Positions 1 through 8,511 of a stretch of DNA of 14,358 nucleotides are shown in pieces. Position 1 is the first letter of the stretch, and each line of letters opens with the position of its first letter. The DNA comes from CAYVXE01 sp964455375 (GTDB lineage: Bacteria > Zhuqueibacterota > Zhuqueibacteria > Oceanimicrobiales > Oceanimicrobiaceae). The stretch spans positions 1 to 14,358 of the forward strand of contig CAYVXE010000106.1 of the NCBI GenBank assembly GCA_964455375.1, given 5' to 3'. The translations under genes and the position numbers were made by a program. The notes beneath the pieces are model-generated. The model saw nothing but the letters and a program-made list of their open reading frames with translations, was not told the origin of the DNA and did not search any database.

Positions 1-1481
<1,481 letters not shown>

Positions 1482-1630
1482 GAATTTGTAGGAATTTCAC
1501 GGTATTCTTTGGAAAACAAAACCTAACAATTCCCAACGAGAGAAATTTAAACTCGGATTTGTTACAAGCCAGTCCGGCACAGCCGGGTAATCCCCTACGC
1601 ACCATGAGTCAGAGACTGTGTCGCCAAAAT

Positions 1631-1840
1631 GAGTTCTCAGGACCTCGATGACTAACAGACCTTGAAAAGGAAGGCGGCAACCTTGNNNNNNNNNNNNNNN
1701 NNNNNNNNNNNNNNNNNNNNNNNNNNNNNNNNNNNNNNNNNNNNNNNNNNNNNNNNNNNNNNNNNNNNNNNNNNNNNNNNNNNNNGAGTTCTCAGGACCT
1801 CGATGACTAACAGACCTTGAAAAGGAAGGCGGCAACCTTG
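1631..1840. repeat. 55-bp exact direct repeat flanking the N gap (assembly overlap)
   Basis: Positions 1631-1685 and 1786-1840 are identical over exactly 55 bp (starting GAGTTCTCAGG, ending GGCAACCTTG). They abut the left and right sides of the N run with no extra base. Adjacent contigs of a de Bruijn assembly share exactly one k-mer at their ends. The simplest reading is therefore a single 55-bp sequence represented twice, not a biological repeat. Confidence 0.85.
1686..1785. other. Scaffold gap of exactly 100 N
   Basis: One hundred consecutive undetermined bases, the conventional placeholder for a gap of unknown size. Both flanks carry the same 55-bp sequence, which suggests that the true gap may have zero length or be a collapsed multi-copy repeat. 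Confidence 0.99.
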
Positions 1841-1864
1841 AAGGTTTGAAACCTTCGCAAGGTT
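1834..1864. repeat. 31-nt near-perfect palindrome
   Basis: Two nested inverted repeats lie here: outer arms AACCTTG (1834-1840) and CAAGGTT (1858-1864), and inner arms AAGGTTT (1841-1847) and AAACCTT (1849-1855) around a single G. It could form a hairpin or cruciform. It begins inside the last seven bases of the sequence duplicated at the gap, so it is a plausible cause of the contig break if it is multi-copy. No T-run follows on either strand, so it does not look like an intrinsic terminator. Confidence 0.7.
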
Positions 1865-2048
1865 TGTTCCTCATATCCGCTCAGGAAGGACTTTGTGGAA
1901 AAGCCGGAAGACCAGGTTTACCGTAAAGGACACAATTATGTTCACGACAGCCATTCGATTTTTCCCTTATTGCCGTATTTCCTCCTTAGTCTCGCGTTTT
2001 ATCTCATCTGTTTTCTTTATCAAAAATCGCCATTCCTCCATTGAGGCC

Positions 2049-2354
2049 GATTCGTAATTTCTAACTCGTAATTAAAAGGACTGTCAAAGCGGGCACACGG
2101 ATGTCACGGACAAAAGAGATTTTCACAGAATTTACTATAGCCGCTGCTTCTGCCCCTGTTACTGCTTCTCATTGGTCATTGGGACTTTTTAATTTGACAT
2201 TGCCGCCTCGGCTACCGATTCGTTATTCGTCATTCGTAAATCGTAATTCGGAAATCTGCACACGGAGCTCACGGATAAAACAGATCTCCACAGAATTTAC
2301 TACTGCGCCTGCTACTGCTTCTCATTGGTCATTGGGATTTTTAAATTTGACATT
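2049..2354. repeat. Two tandem copies of a composite intergenic repeat
   Basis: Each copy has the same order of modules. First is an ATTCGTAATT-type run (2049-2074; 2217-2250). Next is a GCACACGG...CACGGA...ACAGAATTTAC module (from 2093; from 2258). Last is a CTTCTCATTGGTCATTGGGA...TTTGACATT module (2163-2202; 2316-2354). The second and third modules align as an imperfect direct repeat of about 100-110 bp, with the start shifted by 165 bp. Related modules recur at 5601-5650 and 8218-8494. An open frame at 2101-2382 is only the translation of these repeats. Confidence 0.8.
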
Positions 2355-2497
2355 TTCGCTTCTGCTGCCCATGCGTCATTAAATATTCCTTGTCTTTCCA
2401 AAAAGTTTTTTTTACCTTTTTTTAACCTTCCTTTCTTATTGTCTGTTGTCCATAAAACAGAAGACGAAAATGGTTCACCTATCATCAGGAGCTGAAA

Positions 2498-3196
2498 ATG
2501 GACATACAAATCTTGCTTACCGTACTGACCGGCCTGGTAGCCGGCATTGTTCATGTTCTCATCGGGCCGGATCACCTTGCGGCAGTTGCGCCATTCACCG
2601 TTACTAACAAAATCAAACCGTGGCTTGTCGGACTCTGGTGGGGAATCGGACATACCAGCGGTGTCTGGACTCTGGGCATCGTGGTCTTCTTACTGCGGGA
2701 ACTGCTCCCAATCGACCTGCTTTCACAATGGAGTGAACGGCTGGTGGGCATTGTTCTCATTGCCATCGGCATCTGGGGCATTCGCAAGGCGCTGCATTCG
2801 CACGTCCACTACCATGAACATAAACATGACAGCACGGATCATGCCCATTTTCACATTCACCATTCCCCGGAGACGCATAAACACGACAAAGCACTAGCAC
2901 ACGAACACACGCACGCACCGCTCGGCATCGGCCTGCTGCACGGATTAGCGGGTACGTCGCATATACTCGGTATTCTCCCGGCGTTAGCTTTGCCAACCCG
3001 GGCCGGTGCCGTTTCGTATATAGTCGGTTTCGGCATCGGCGCTATTCTTGCCATGATGTCTTTTTCCTGGGTCCTGGGCAAGCTGGTCAAACGCCTGCTG
3101 CGCTGGTCGGAAAATGCGTTTAAATGGGTGCAAATTGCTTTTGCTTCCATCGCTATTAGCGTTGGGATGGTTTGGATTTTCATTACAGTCGGTTAG
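2498..3196 (+). CDS. UreH/NiCoT-type nickel permease with His-rich cytoplasmic or periplasmic loop
   Basis: A 232-aa integral membrane protein, likely importing Ni2+ for hydrogenase maturation. The first membrane segment carries an H-x5-DH motif (His19, Asp25, His26, in HVLIGPDHLAA), the hallmark of nickel/cobalt permeases of the UreH/NiCoT type. A related LLHGLAGTSHILGILPA segment starts the second half. Hydrophobic segments lie at about 5-30, 43-66, 82-97, 143-165, 172-195 and 208-230. Residues 100-139 form a loop with 16 histidines, a probable metal-buffering region. The start is supported by AGGAG at 2488-2492, 5 nt before the ATG. hypF begins 38 nt after its stop, so the two are probably cotranscribed, which supports a nickel role. 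Cobalt or another divalent metal cannot be excluded from sequence alone. Confidence 0.85.
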   Translation: MDIQILLTVLTGLVAGIVHVLIGPDHLAAVAPFTVTNKIKPWLVGLWWGIGHTSGVWTLGIVVFLLRELLPIDLLSQWSERLVGIVLIAIGIWGIRKALHSHVHYHEHKHDSTDHAHFHIHHSPETHKHDKALAHEHTHAPLGIGLLHGLAGTSHILGILPALALPTRAGAVSYIVGFGIGAILAMMSFSWVLGKLVKRLLRWSENAFKWVQIAFASIAISVGMVWIFITVG

Positions 3197-3234
3197 TACC
3201 GGAGACGTCGTTTGCGTAACGTGGATTATTCCTC

Positions 3235-5592
3235 ATGCCGCTGAGTCAGACACGAATAAAAACAACAAGCACTGCAAAGACGGTGCATATTCATATTCAG
3301 GGAAAAGTTCAGGGTGTCGGATTCCGTCCGTTTGTTTACCGGCTGGCAAAAAAATACCAACTTAACGGCCGGGTAAACAATGGCATGGACGGTGTCCACA
3401 TCGACGTTACCGGCGACCCGGCAAAAGTTCAAACGTTCTGTTCCGAACTGAAAACCGACTACCCGAAAATTGCGACCATTACAAAGTTTACACTGCGACC
3501 GACTTCAAAACGAACTTACTCTGACTTTCGGGTAACCGAAAGTGACGTTCGGGGAAATCCCAGTGTCCTTATTCTACCGGATTTGGATATTTGTGAAACA
3601 TGCTTAGCGGAACTCACAAATCCGGAAGACCGGCGTTTTAATTACGCCTTCATCACCTGTACGAATTGCGGGCCACGCTACTCCATCATCACGCGACTGC
3701 CATACGACCGGCCAAATACGACGATGCGCAATTTCCCTTTTTGCGATCAGTGCCGCAATGAGTATTTGAATCCCGCAGACCGAAGATTTTATTCGCAAAC
3801 CAATTCCTGCCACGACTGCGGTATCCACCTGTCACTGCTGGATGCTTCACAAAAAATTGTTGCCCGCGGGTTTGCAGCCATTGAGCAGGCAGTCCAGCAC
3901 GTCCTAAATGGTAAAATCGTCGCAGCAAAAGGCATCGGTGGCTACCTGCTACTTGTGGACGCCCAGAATGACAAAGCGGTTCAGACTCTGCGTACTCGCA
4001 AGCACAGACCCAGCAAGCCGTTCGCTTTGATGTACCCCAATCCTAATGAGATTTTACGGGATGTAGACATGAAAAAAGCGGAACGGGAACTTTTGCAGGG
4101 CAGAGAAAAGCCCATTGTGATTTTCACGAAAAAAAGATGTGACGGCCGAATTGCGCCATCTGTCGCGCCGGGTCAGGACACGCTGGGAATCATGCTGCCT
4201 TACGCACCTCTGCACCACCTGTTAATGAATCGGCTGCAAAGGCCGGTGGTGGCCACCAGCGCCAATATTTCCGGGTCACCGATTCTGGCAACCGAGGAAC
4301 AGGTTTTTCAGTTGCTCGACGAGGTAGCCGATATGTTTTTAGTCCATGATCGTGAAATCACCGTGCCGCAGGACGACTCGGTGATTCGGGTAACGCCAGA
4401 CAGCCGGACTAAGATTTTTCTAAGACGCTCTCGCTCCTTTGCCCCGTTGTTGCCGCATGACCTGGTGCAGCTAACAGAAAATAAACACATTCTCGCACTG
4501 GGCGCCCAGCAAAAAAGCAGCATCTCCCTGACTCACGAAAAGAACATTTATGTCTCTCAGTACTTAGGTGATTTAACCGACTATGAGACCGAACAGAATT
4601 TTTCCCGGGTTCTGGATCATTTTCGACGCATGTTATCTTTCACACCGGAAGTCATTGTCGTGGATGCCCATCCACAATACAATGCAACGCTGGCCGGAGA
4701 AAAATTAGCCGGAAAATTGCAGGTACCAGTGATGAAAGTACAGCACCACCGGGCACATTTCTGGGCGGTTCTGGCAGAAAACAATCTGCTCCACTCTGAC
4801 GAACCGGTCCTGGGCGTCGTATGGGACGGCACAGGCTGGGGCGACGACGGCGCCGTCTGGGGAAGTGAGTTCTTTCTATTTCAAAATAGCGAAATGAAGC
4901 GCGTTGCCCATTTGAATTATTTCCCGCACCTGTTGGGAGACAAATCTGCCCTGGAACCAAGACTTCCGGCGTTCACACTCTGGCACGACCTTTCGGCAAC
5001 CCACGAAATCCTTAAACAAAAATTTTCGAAAACCGAATGGCAAATTTATGAAACCTTGCTGCACAAACAAAAAACGTTGCAGACCTCAAGCATGGGACGG
5101 TTATTTGACGCGGTCGCCAGTTTGTTAGGTCTTGCGGACAAAGTCTCATTTGAAGGAGAGGCAGCCATGCAGTTGGAAAAATACGCACGGCGGTTTCTAC
5201 AATCCGAAAATGGGTTCACCACAATGAATCGATCAGACGACTCTTTCCAATTTGATGCCGCAAGCGGAAAAATCCATTTCCAGAACTTGTTGCAACAAAT
5301 TCTGTCCGACACAAAAAACGGACAGAATAGAGAGAAGATTGCCTTTCAGTTTCATCTGGCGCTTAGCGATCTCATAGGTCAAGTGATTCATAAAACAGAT
5401 GTGCAGCACGTCGCGTTCAGCGGCGGTGTTTTACAAAATGCGGTGCTTGTGGATCTTTTACAGCAAAATTTCTCTGACAAATATCATTTATATTTTCACA
5501 AACATCTGTCACCAAACGATGAAAACATTTCCTTTGGACAGATGATTTGCGCTGCTTATGCGAATGGTTGGATCCATTCCCAACGCTGCTAA
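3235..5592 (+). CDS. hypF: HypF, carbamoyltransferase for hydrogenase cyanide-ligand synthesis
   Basis: A 785-aa full-length cytosolic enzyme that converts carbamoyl phosphate and ATP to carbamoyl-AMP and transfers the carbamoyl group to the C-terminal Cys of HypE. Domain order is canonical. An acylphosphatase domain (about 17-105) has GKVQGVGFRPF with Arg31, and VNN near 47-49. Two zinc fingers follow, with Cys120/123/142/145 and Cys170/173/192/195. A YrdC-like domain (about 205-400) contains KPFALM. The Kae1-like carbamoyltransferase domain has HHRAH at 504-508, WDGTGWGDDGA near 530-540 and FSGGVLQN near the C-terminus. No strong ribosome binding site precedes the ATG at 3235. An internal GTG at 3283 is a weaker alternative that would remove only 16 residues. 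It follows the nickel permease and precedes hypCDE by 145 nt. Confidence 0.96.
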   Translation: MPLSQTRIKTTSTAKTVHIHIQGKVQGVGFRPFVYRLAKKYQLNGRVNNGMDGVHIDVTGDPAKVQTFCSELKTDYPKIATITKFTLRPTSKRTYSDFRVTESDVRGNPSVLILPDLDICETCLAELTNPEDRRFNYAFITCTNCGPRYSIITRLPYDRPNTTMRNFPFCDQCRNEYLNPADRRFYSQTNSCHDCGIHLSLLDASQKIVARGFAAIEQAVQHVLNGKIVAAKGIGGYLLLVDAQNDKAVQTLRTRKHRPSKPFALMYPNPNEILRDVDMKKAERELLQGREKPIVIFTKKRCDGRIAPSVAPGQDTLGIMLPYAPLHHLLMNRLQRPVVATSANISGSPILATEEQVFQLLDEVADMFLVHDREITVPQDDSVIRVTPDSRTKIFLRRSRSFAPLLPHDLVQLTENKHILALGAQQKSSISLTHEKNIYVSQYLGDLTDYETEQNFSRVLDHFRRMLSFTPEVIVVDAHPQYNATLAGEKLAGKLQVPVMKVQHHRAHFWAVLAENNLLHSDEPVLGVVWDGTGWGDDGAVWGSEFFLFQNSEMKRVAHLNYFPHLLGDKSALEPRLPAFTLWHDLSATHEILKQKFSKTEWQIYETLLHKQKTLQTSSMGRLFDAVASLLGLADKVSFEGEAAMQLEKYARRFLQSENGFTTMNRSDDSFQFDAASGKIHFQNLLQQILSDTKNGQNREKIAFQFHLALSDLIGQVIHKTDVQHVAFSGGVLQNAVLVDLLQQNFSDKYHLYFHKHLSPNDENISFGQMICAAYANGWIHSQRC

Positions 5593-5600
5593 GACCCTAA

Positions 5601-5650
5601 AAACGGACAACGGATTTAACAGATTAAAAGGATTTACGCAGATATTTCAG
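5601..5650. repeat. Single degraded copy of the CACGGAT-type intergenic module
   Basis: The stretch ACGGACAACGGATTTAAC, then AGATTAAAAGGATTTACGC and AGATATTTCAGAT, follows the same pattern (CGGAT - AGAT - GGATTTA - AGAT) as the modules near 2093, 2258 and 8352. It fills part of the 145-nt spacer between hypF and hypC, a junction that is otherwise tight in many hyp operons. Confidence 0.5.
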
Positions 5651-5725
5651 ATAAAAATTATCCATTGCGAACAAATTTCATGTTTCGTACCTTATTTTTT
5701 AAATCCATTACAAATCTAAACCATG

Positions 5726-5733
5726 AAGGAGGT
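5726..5733 (+). promoter_or_regulatory. Shine-Dalgarno that sets the hypC start
   Basis: AAGGAGGT is a near-perfect anti-16S match ending 4 nt before the ATG at 5738. An upstream in-frame ATG at 5723 would place the ribosome site inside the gene, so the start at 5738 is preferred. That start also gives the obligatory Met-Cys N-terminus of HypC. Confidence 0.9.
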
Positions 5734-5737
5734 CAGC

Positions 5738-6034
5738 ATGTGTTTAGCTATTCCCGGACAGGTTAAAGAAGTTTACACGATCATGGATGGCCTGGTAAAA
5801 ATGGCAAAAGTGAGTTTTGGCGGTATTCTGAAAGACATCAGCCTGGAAATGCTGCCGGAAGCCGATGTCGGCGATTATGTCCTCGTCCATGTGGGACTTG
5901 CAATCAGCAAAGTGGACGAAGAAGAAGCCCGACAGGTGTTTGAATACCTCCGGCAAATGGGCGAATTGGAAGAATTGAATCCGGAGGGAAGTCAACCAGA
6001 CCCAAATACGCCGCAACTACATACAGGAGGGTAA
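5738..6034 (+). CDS. hypC: HypC, hydrogenase assembly chaperone
   Basis: A 98-aa small chaperone that forms the HypCD complex on which the Fe(CN)2CO unit is built, and then carries it to the large-subunit precursor. It starts MCLAIPGQV. Cys2, exposed after Met removal, and His51 correspond to the conserved Cys2/His pair that binds iron. The beta-barrel core covers about residues 1-58, a helical region follows (about 60-80), and the tail is Pro/Gly-rich and slightly longer than in minimal homologues. The start is fixed by the strong Shine-Dalgarno at 5726-5733. hypD begins 2 nt after its stop, and the Shine-Dalgarno for hypD (AGGAGGG) overlaps the 3' end of hypC, indicating tight cotranscription and translational coupling. 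Confidence 0.95.
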   Translation: MCLAIPGQVKEVYTIMDGLVKMAKVSFGGILKDISLEMLPEADVGDYVLVHVGLAISKVDEEEARQVFEYLRQMGELEELNPEGSQPDPNTPQLHTGG

Positions 6035-6036
6035 CC

Positions 6037-7146
6037 ATGCGTTTCCTGAGCGAATATCGCGACCCTGAACTCACACGAAAATCGGTACATCGTCTAAAAC
6101 AAATCACCACCCGTCCCTGGAAAATCATGGAAGTGTGCGGCGGTCAAACACACAGTTTGGTAAAAAACGGCATTCTCGACATGCTGCCGGACGCCATTTC
6201 CATGATTCACGGCCCGGGCTGTCCCGTCTGCGTGACACCGCTGCAACTGATAGACAAAGCCATCTATCTTGTCGAAGAAAAGGACGTAACCATCTGCTCC
6301 TTTGGCGATATGCTGCGCGTTCCGGGTTCACAAAAAAACCTTCTCGAAGTAAAAGCAAACGGCGGCGATGTCCGCATACTCTACTCACCCCTGGAAGCCG
6401 TCAAAATTGCCGAAGAAAATTCGGACAAAGAAGTGGTATTTTTTGCCGTGGGATTCGAAACCACTGCCCCGGCAAATGCCCTTTCCGTTGAACATGCATT
6501 TAGGCGGGGAGTTAAGAATTACTCCATTTTGGCCTCCCATGTATTGGTACCTCCTGCCATCGAAGCCATCATGGCGGACAAGGAAACATCCATCAACGGA
6601 TTTCTGGCTGCAGGACATGTGTGCACAATCATGGGATATGAGGAATATTTTCCCCTGGTGGAAAAATACAAAGTACCTATTGTCGTCACCGGTTTCGAAC
6701 CGCTGGACCTTCTACAGGGCGTCCTGATGACGGTTGAGCAGTTGGAAAACGGTGAGCACACATTAATAAATCAGTACAGCAGAGTCGTCAAACGGGAAGG
6801 CAATCCACAGGCGCGTGCGGTGATGAATCGTATTTTTGCGACTGTTGATCGGGAGTGGCGCGGTATCGGCGTCATTCCAAAAAGCGGATTGGATGTGCGC
6901 GAAGAATACGCCGCTTTCAATGCCAATGTTAAATTTGACGTTCCCGAACAAGATGTTCACGAACCGGAGGAATGTATCGCCGGAGAAATTCTGAAAGGGA
7001 TTAAAAAACCGCACGAGTGTCCCATGTTCGGGACACAGTGTACCCCATCGGCGCCCATGGGAGCTCCCATGGTTTCTTCGGAAGGCGCCTGTGCCGCCTA
7101 CTACAATTTTTCATCCGCATTTCAACCGAAACAAATGTCGTCATGA
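6037..7146 (+). CDS. hypD: HypD, Fe-S scaffold for Fe(CN)2CO assembly
   Basis: A 369-aa [4Fe-4S] protein that, with HypC and HypE, assembles the cyanide and CO ligands on iron. Conserved motifs seen are MEVCGGQTHS (Cys34), HGPGCPVCVTP (Cys62, Cys65), ICSFGDMLRVPG (Cys87), FFAVGFETTAP (about 135-145) and the C-terminal cluster-binding cysteines Cys313, Cys328, Cys335 and Cys352. The length matches the family. Its stop overlaps the hypE start in an ATGA arrangement (7143-7146). Confidence 0.97.
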   Translation: MRFLSEYRDPELTRKSVHRLKQITTRPWKIMEVCGGQTHSLVKNGILDMLPDAISMIHGPGCPVCVTPLQLIDKAIYLVEEKDVTICSFGDMLRVPGSQKNLLEVKANGGDVRILYSPLEAVKIAEENSDKEVVFFAVGFETTAPANALSVEHAFRRGVKNYSILASHVLVPPAIEAIMADKETSINGFLAAGHVCTIMGYEEYFPLVEKYKVPIVVTGFEPLDLLQGVLMTVEQLENGEHTLINQYSRVVKREGNPQARAVMNRIFATVDREWRGIGVIPKSGLDVREEYAAFNANVKFDVPEQDVHEPEECIAGEILKGIKKPHECPMFGTQCTPSAPMGAPMVSSEGACAAYYNFSSAFQPKQMSS

Positions 7147-8207
7147 GTGGTAAATCAGAACAATTCAGGATGCGACCAACCTGCCCCATGCCCAAAATGG
7201 ATTTCAGCGAAATTCTGCTGGGCCACGGCAGTGGCGGCTTGCTCACCAATAAACTTCTTGACTCCGGCGTGTTTGAGCTCTTCAAAAACGACTACCTCAA
7301 TGAACGTCACGACGGCAGTGTCATCGAACTCAGCGGGAAAACAGCCGTCACGACCGACAGTTTCGTCATCTCACCGATTTTTTTCCCGGGTGGCGATATC
7401 GGAGACCTTGCCGTCAACGGTACAGTGAACGATCTGGCCATGTGCGGGGCAAAACCGGAATTTCTCTCCCTGAGTTTCATCCTCGAAGAAGGTCTGAAAA
7501 TGGAGGACTTCTGGCAAATCCTCTGCTCCATCAAAAACGCTGCTGAAAATTGTACGGTGCAAATTATCACCGGCGACACCAAAGTGGTGGACAAAGGCAA
7601 AGGCGACCGGATTTTCATCAACACCACAGGGCTTGGCAGCGTGCACCAGAAAGCGACCATCCAAGCCCAGCGCATCCGTCCGGGTGACAAAGTCATCGTC
7701 AGCGGAGACATTGCAACGCACGGCATCGCCATCATGTCTGTACGTGAGGGATTGGAGTTTGAGACCACCATCGAGAGCGACACGGCTCCGCTGCATGCGC
7801 CGGTTTTACATTTGCTGGAAGAATTCGGCGAACAAATTCACATGCTCAGAGATGCAACCCGCGGCGGTGTAGCCACTGTTTTAACGGAAATTGCACAGCA
7901 AACCAGCCTGGGCATCGACTTGCAGCAAAAAGCCATTCCACTGGAAGAACAGGTTGAAGGCGCTTGCGAAATTTTAGGTCTTGATCCCCTCTATGTAGCA
8001 AACGAAGGCAAATTTCTCGCATTTGTGACCGCGGCCAAAGCCGAAGCCGTCGTAGAATCTTTAAGAACATTCGATGTTTGCAAACGTGCAGCCGTGGTGG
8101 GTGAGGTTGTGGAGAATCATAGTGGACAGGTCGTTCTCACCAGTCTCATCGGTGGCCGACGTGTGGTCAACATGCTGCCGGGAGAGCAATTGCCGAGAAT
8201 TTGTTAG
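7143..8207 (+). CDS. hypE: HypE, thiocarboxamide dehydratase (cyanide donor)
   Basis: A 354-aa PurM/ThiL-superfamily ATPase that dehydrates the carbamoyl group on its C-terminal Cys to thiocyanate. The N-terminal LLGHGSGG, the TTDSFVISPIFFPGGDIG block, NGTVNDLAMCGAKP and RDATRGGVATVL are the expected AIRS-family signatures. The protein ends PRIC, giving the essential terminal cysteine (Cys354). The frame is open further upstream (ATG at 7017), but that would be a 126-nt extension inside hypD. The ATG at 7143 overlaps the hypD stop (ATGA) and gives a normal length, so I use it. A second in-frame ATG at 7197 is possible but less likely. It is the last gene of the plus-strand operon. Confidence 0.96.
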   Translation: MSGKSEQFRMRPTCPMPKMDFSEILLGHGSGGLLTNKLLDSGVFELFKNDYLNERHDGSVIELSGKTAVTTDSFVISPIFFPGGDIGDLAVNGTVNDLAMCGAKPEFLSLSFILEEGLKMEDFWQILCSIKNAAENCTVQIITGDTKVVDKGKGDRIFINTTGLGSVHQKATIQAQRIRPGDKVIVSGDIATHGIAIMSVREGLEFETTIESDTAPLHAPVLHLLEEFGEQIHMLRDATRGGVATVLTEIAQQTSLGIDLQQKAIPLEEQVEGACEILGLDPLYVANEGKFLAFVTAAKAEAVVESLRTFDVCKRAAVVGEVVENHSGQVVLTSLIGGRRVVNMLPGEQLPRIC

Positions 8208-8216
8208 GGTGAAATC

Positions 8217-8253
8217 ATCATTCGGAATTCGGAACTCGGAATTCGAAAATGAT
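8217..8253. repeat. Hairpin-forming inverted repeat just after hypE
   Basis: Arms ATCATT (8217-8222) and AATGAT (8248-8253) enclose two GAATTC blocks (8225-8230 and 8239-8244). This gives a stem of 6 bp, a small internal loop, 6 bp and an 8-nt loop. It begins 10 nt after the hypE stop. It lacks a T-tract, so it is a possible mRNA 3'-end structure rather than a clear intrinsic terminator. The sequence also belongs to the ATTCG-type repeat module. Confidence 0.45.
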
Positions 8254-8494
8254 AAAGCGGACACACGGATCTTACCTCAGCCAGCCGCGACTCGCATCAA
8301 CTAACCGGGATTATCTCTTGCTATTCGTAATTGGTAATTCCAGACATTGCCAAGCGGGCACATGGATGTTGCGGAGAATACAGATTTGCACGGATTTAAT
8401 CTCTATAGGCCAATTCTTGAAACACCGAGGGTCACTGAAACCCACCGAAAAGTCCTGCCAGCCTCTTATTTGTCATTTGGATTTTGACATTGGG
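8218..8494. repeat. Composite intergenic repeats between convergent operons
   Basis: The 304-bp spacer between hypE and hyaD (8208-8511) has no gene. It contains an ATTCG-type run (8218-8247), a partial GCGGACACACGGAT module (8257-8270), a second ATTCG-type run (8321-8341), a fuller module GCGGGCACATGGATG...ACAGATTTGCACGGATTTA (8352-8398) and a TTTGTCATTTGGATTTTGAC...TTGGGA module (8469-8494). Module order matches that at 2049-2354, although the spacers are unrelated. Confidence 0.65.
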
Positions 8495-8511
8495 ACTTCT
8501 TTCGTAGCACC

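Larger units (their letters stand above)
1482..2497. other. Gene-poor interval with scaffold gap and repeats
   Basis: No convincing coding sequence is present on either strand between the AIPR gene and the nickel permease. The open frames here either cross the run of Ns or simply translate the repeats. The interval contains a 55-bp duplication around the gap, a 31-nt palindrome and two copies of a composite repeat. A T-rich stretch (about 2401-2425) lies before the permease. I see no tRNA, CRISPR array or transposase in it. Confidence 0.7.

Noticed and set aside
1497..1874. 125-codon minus-strand frame spanning the N gap
   Set aside because: It runs through 100 undetermined bases and a duplicated assembly overlap. 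After merging the overlap the frame is broken, and no domain is recognised.
2049..2354. Possible CRISPR array
   Set aside because: Only two imperfect copies are present, with diverged modules and no uniform spacers.
2101..2382. 93-codon plus-strand frame with internally repeated peptide
   Set aside because: The repetition comes from the underlying DNA repeat modules. There is no ribosome site and no recognisable protein.
5666..5694. TTGCGA-17-TACCTT as a hypC promoter
   Set aside because: Only 4/6 and 3/6 matches to consensus in AT-rich DNA, which is too weak to support.
5723..5737. Upstream ATG as the hypC start
   Set aside because: It would bury the AAGGAGGT ribosome site inside the gene and destroy the Met-Cys N-terminus needed for HypC function.
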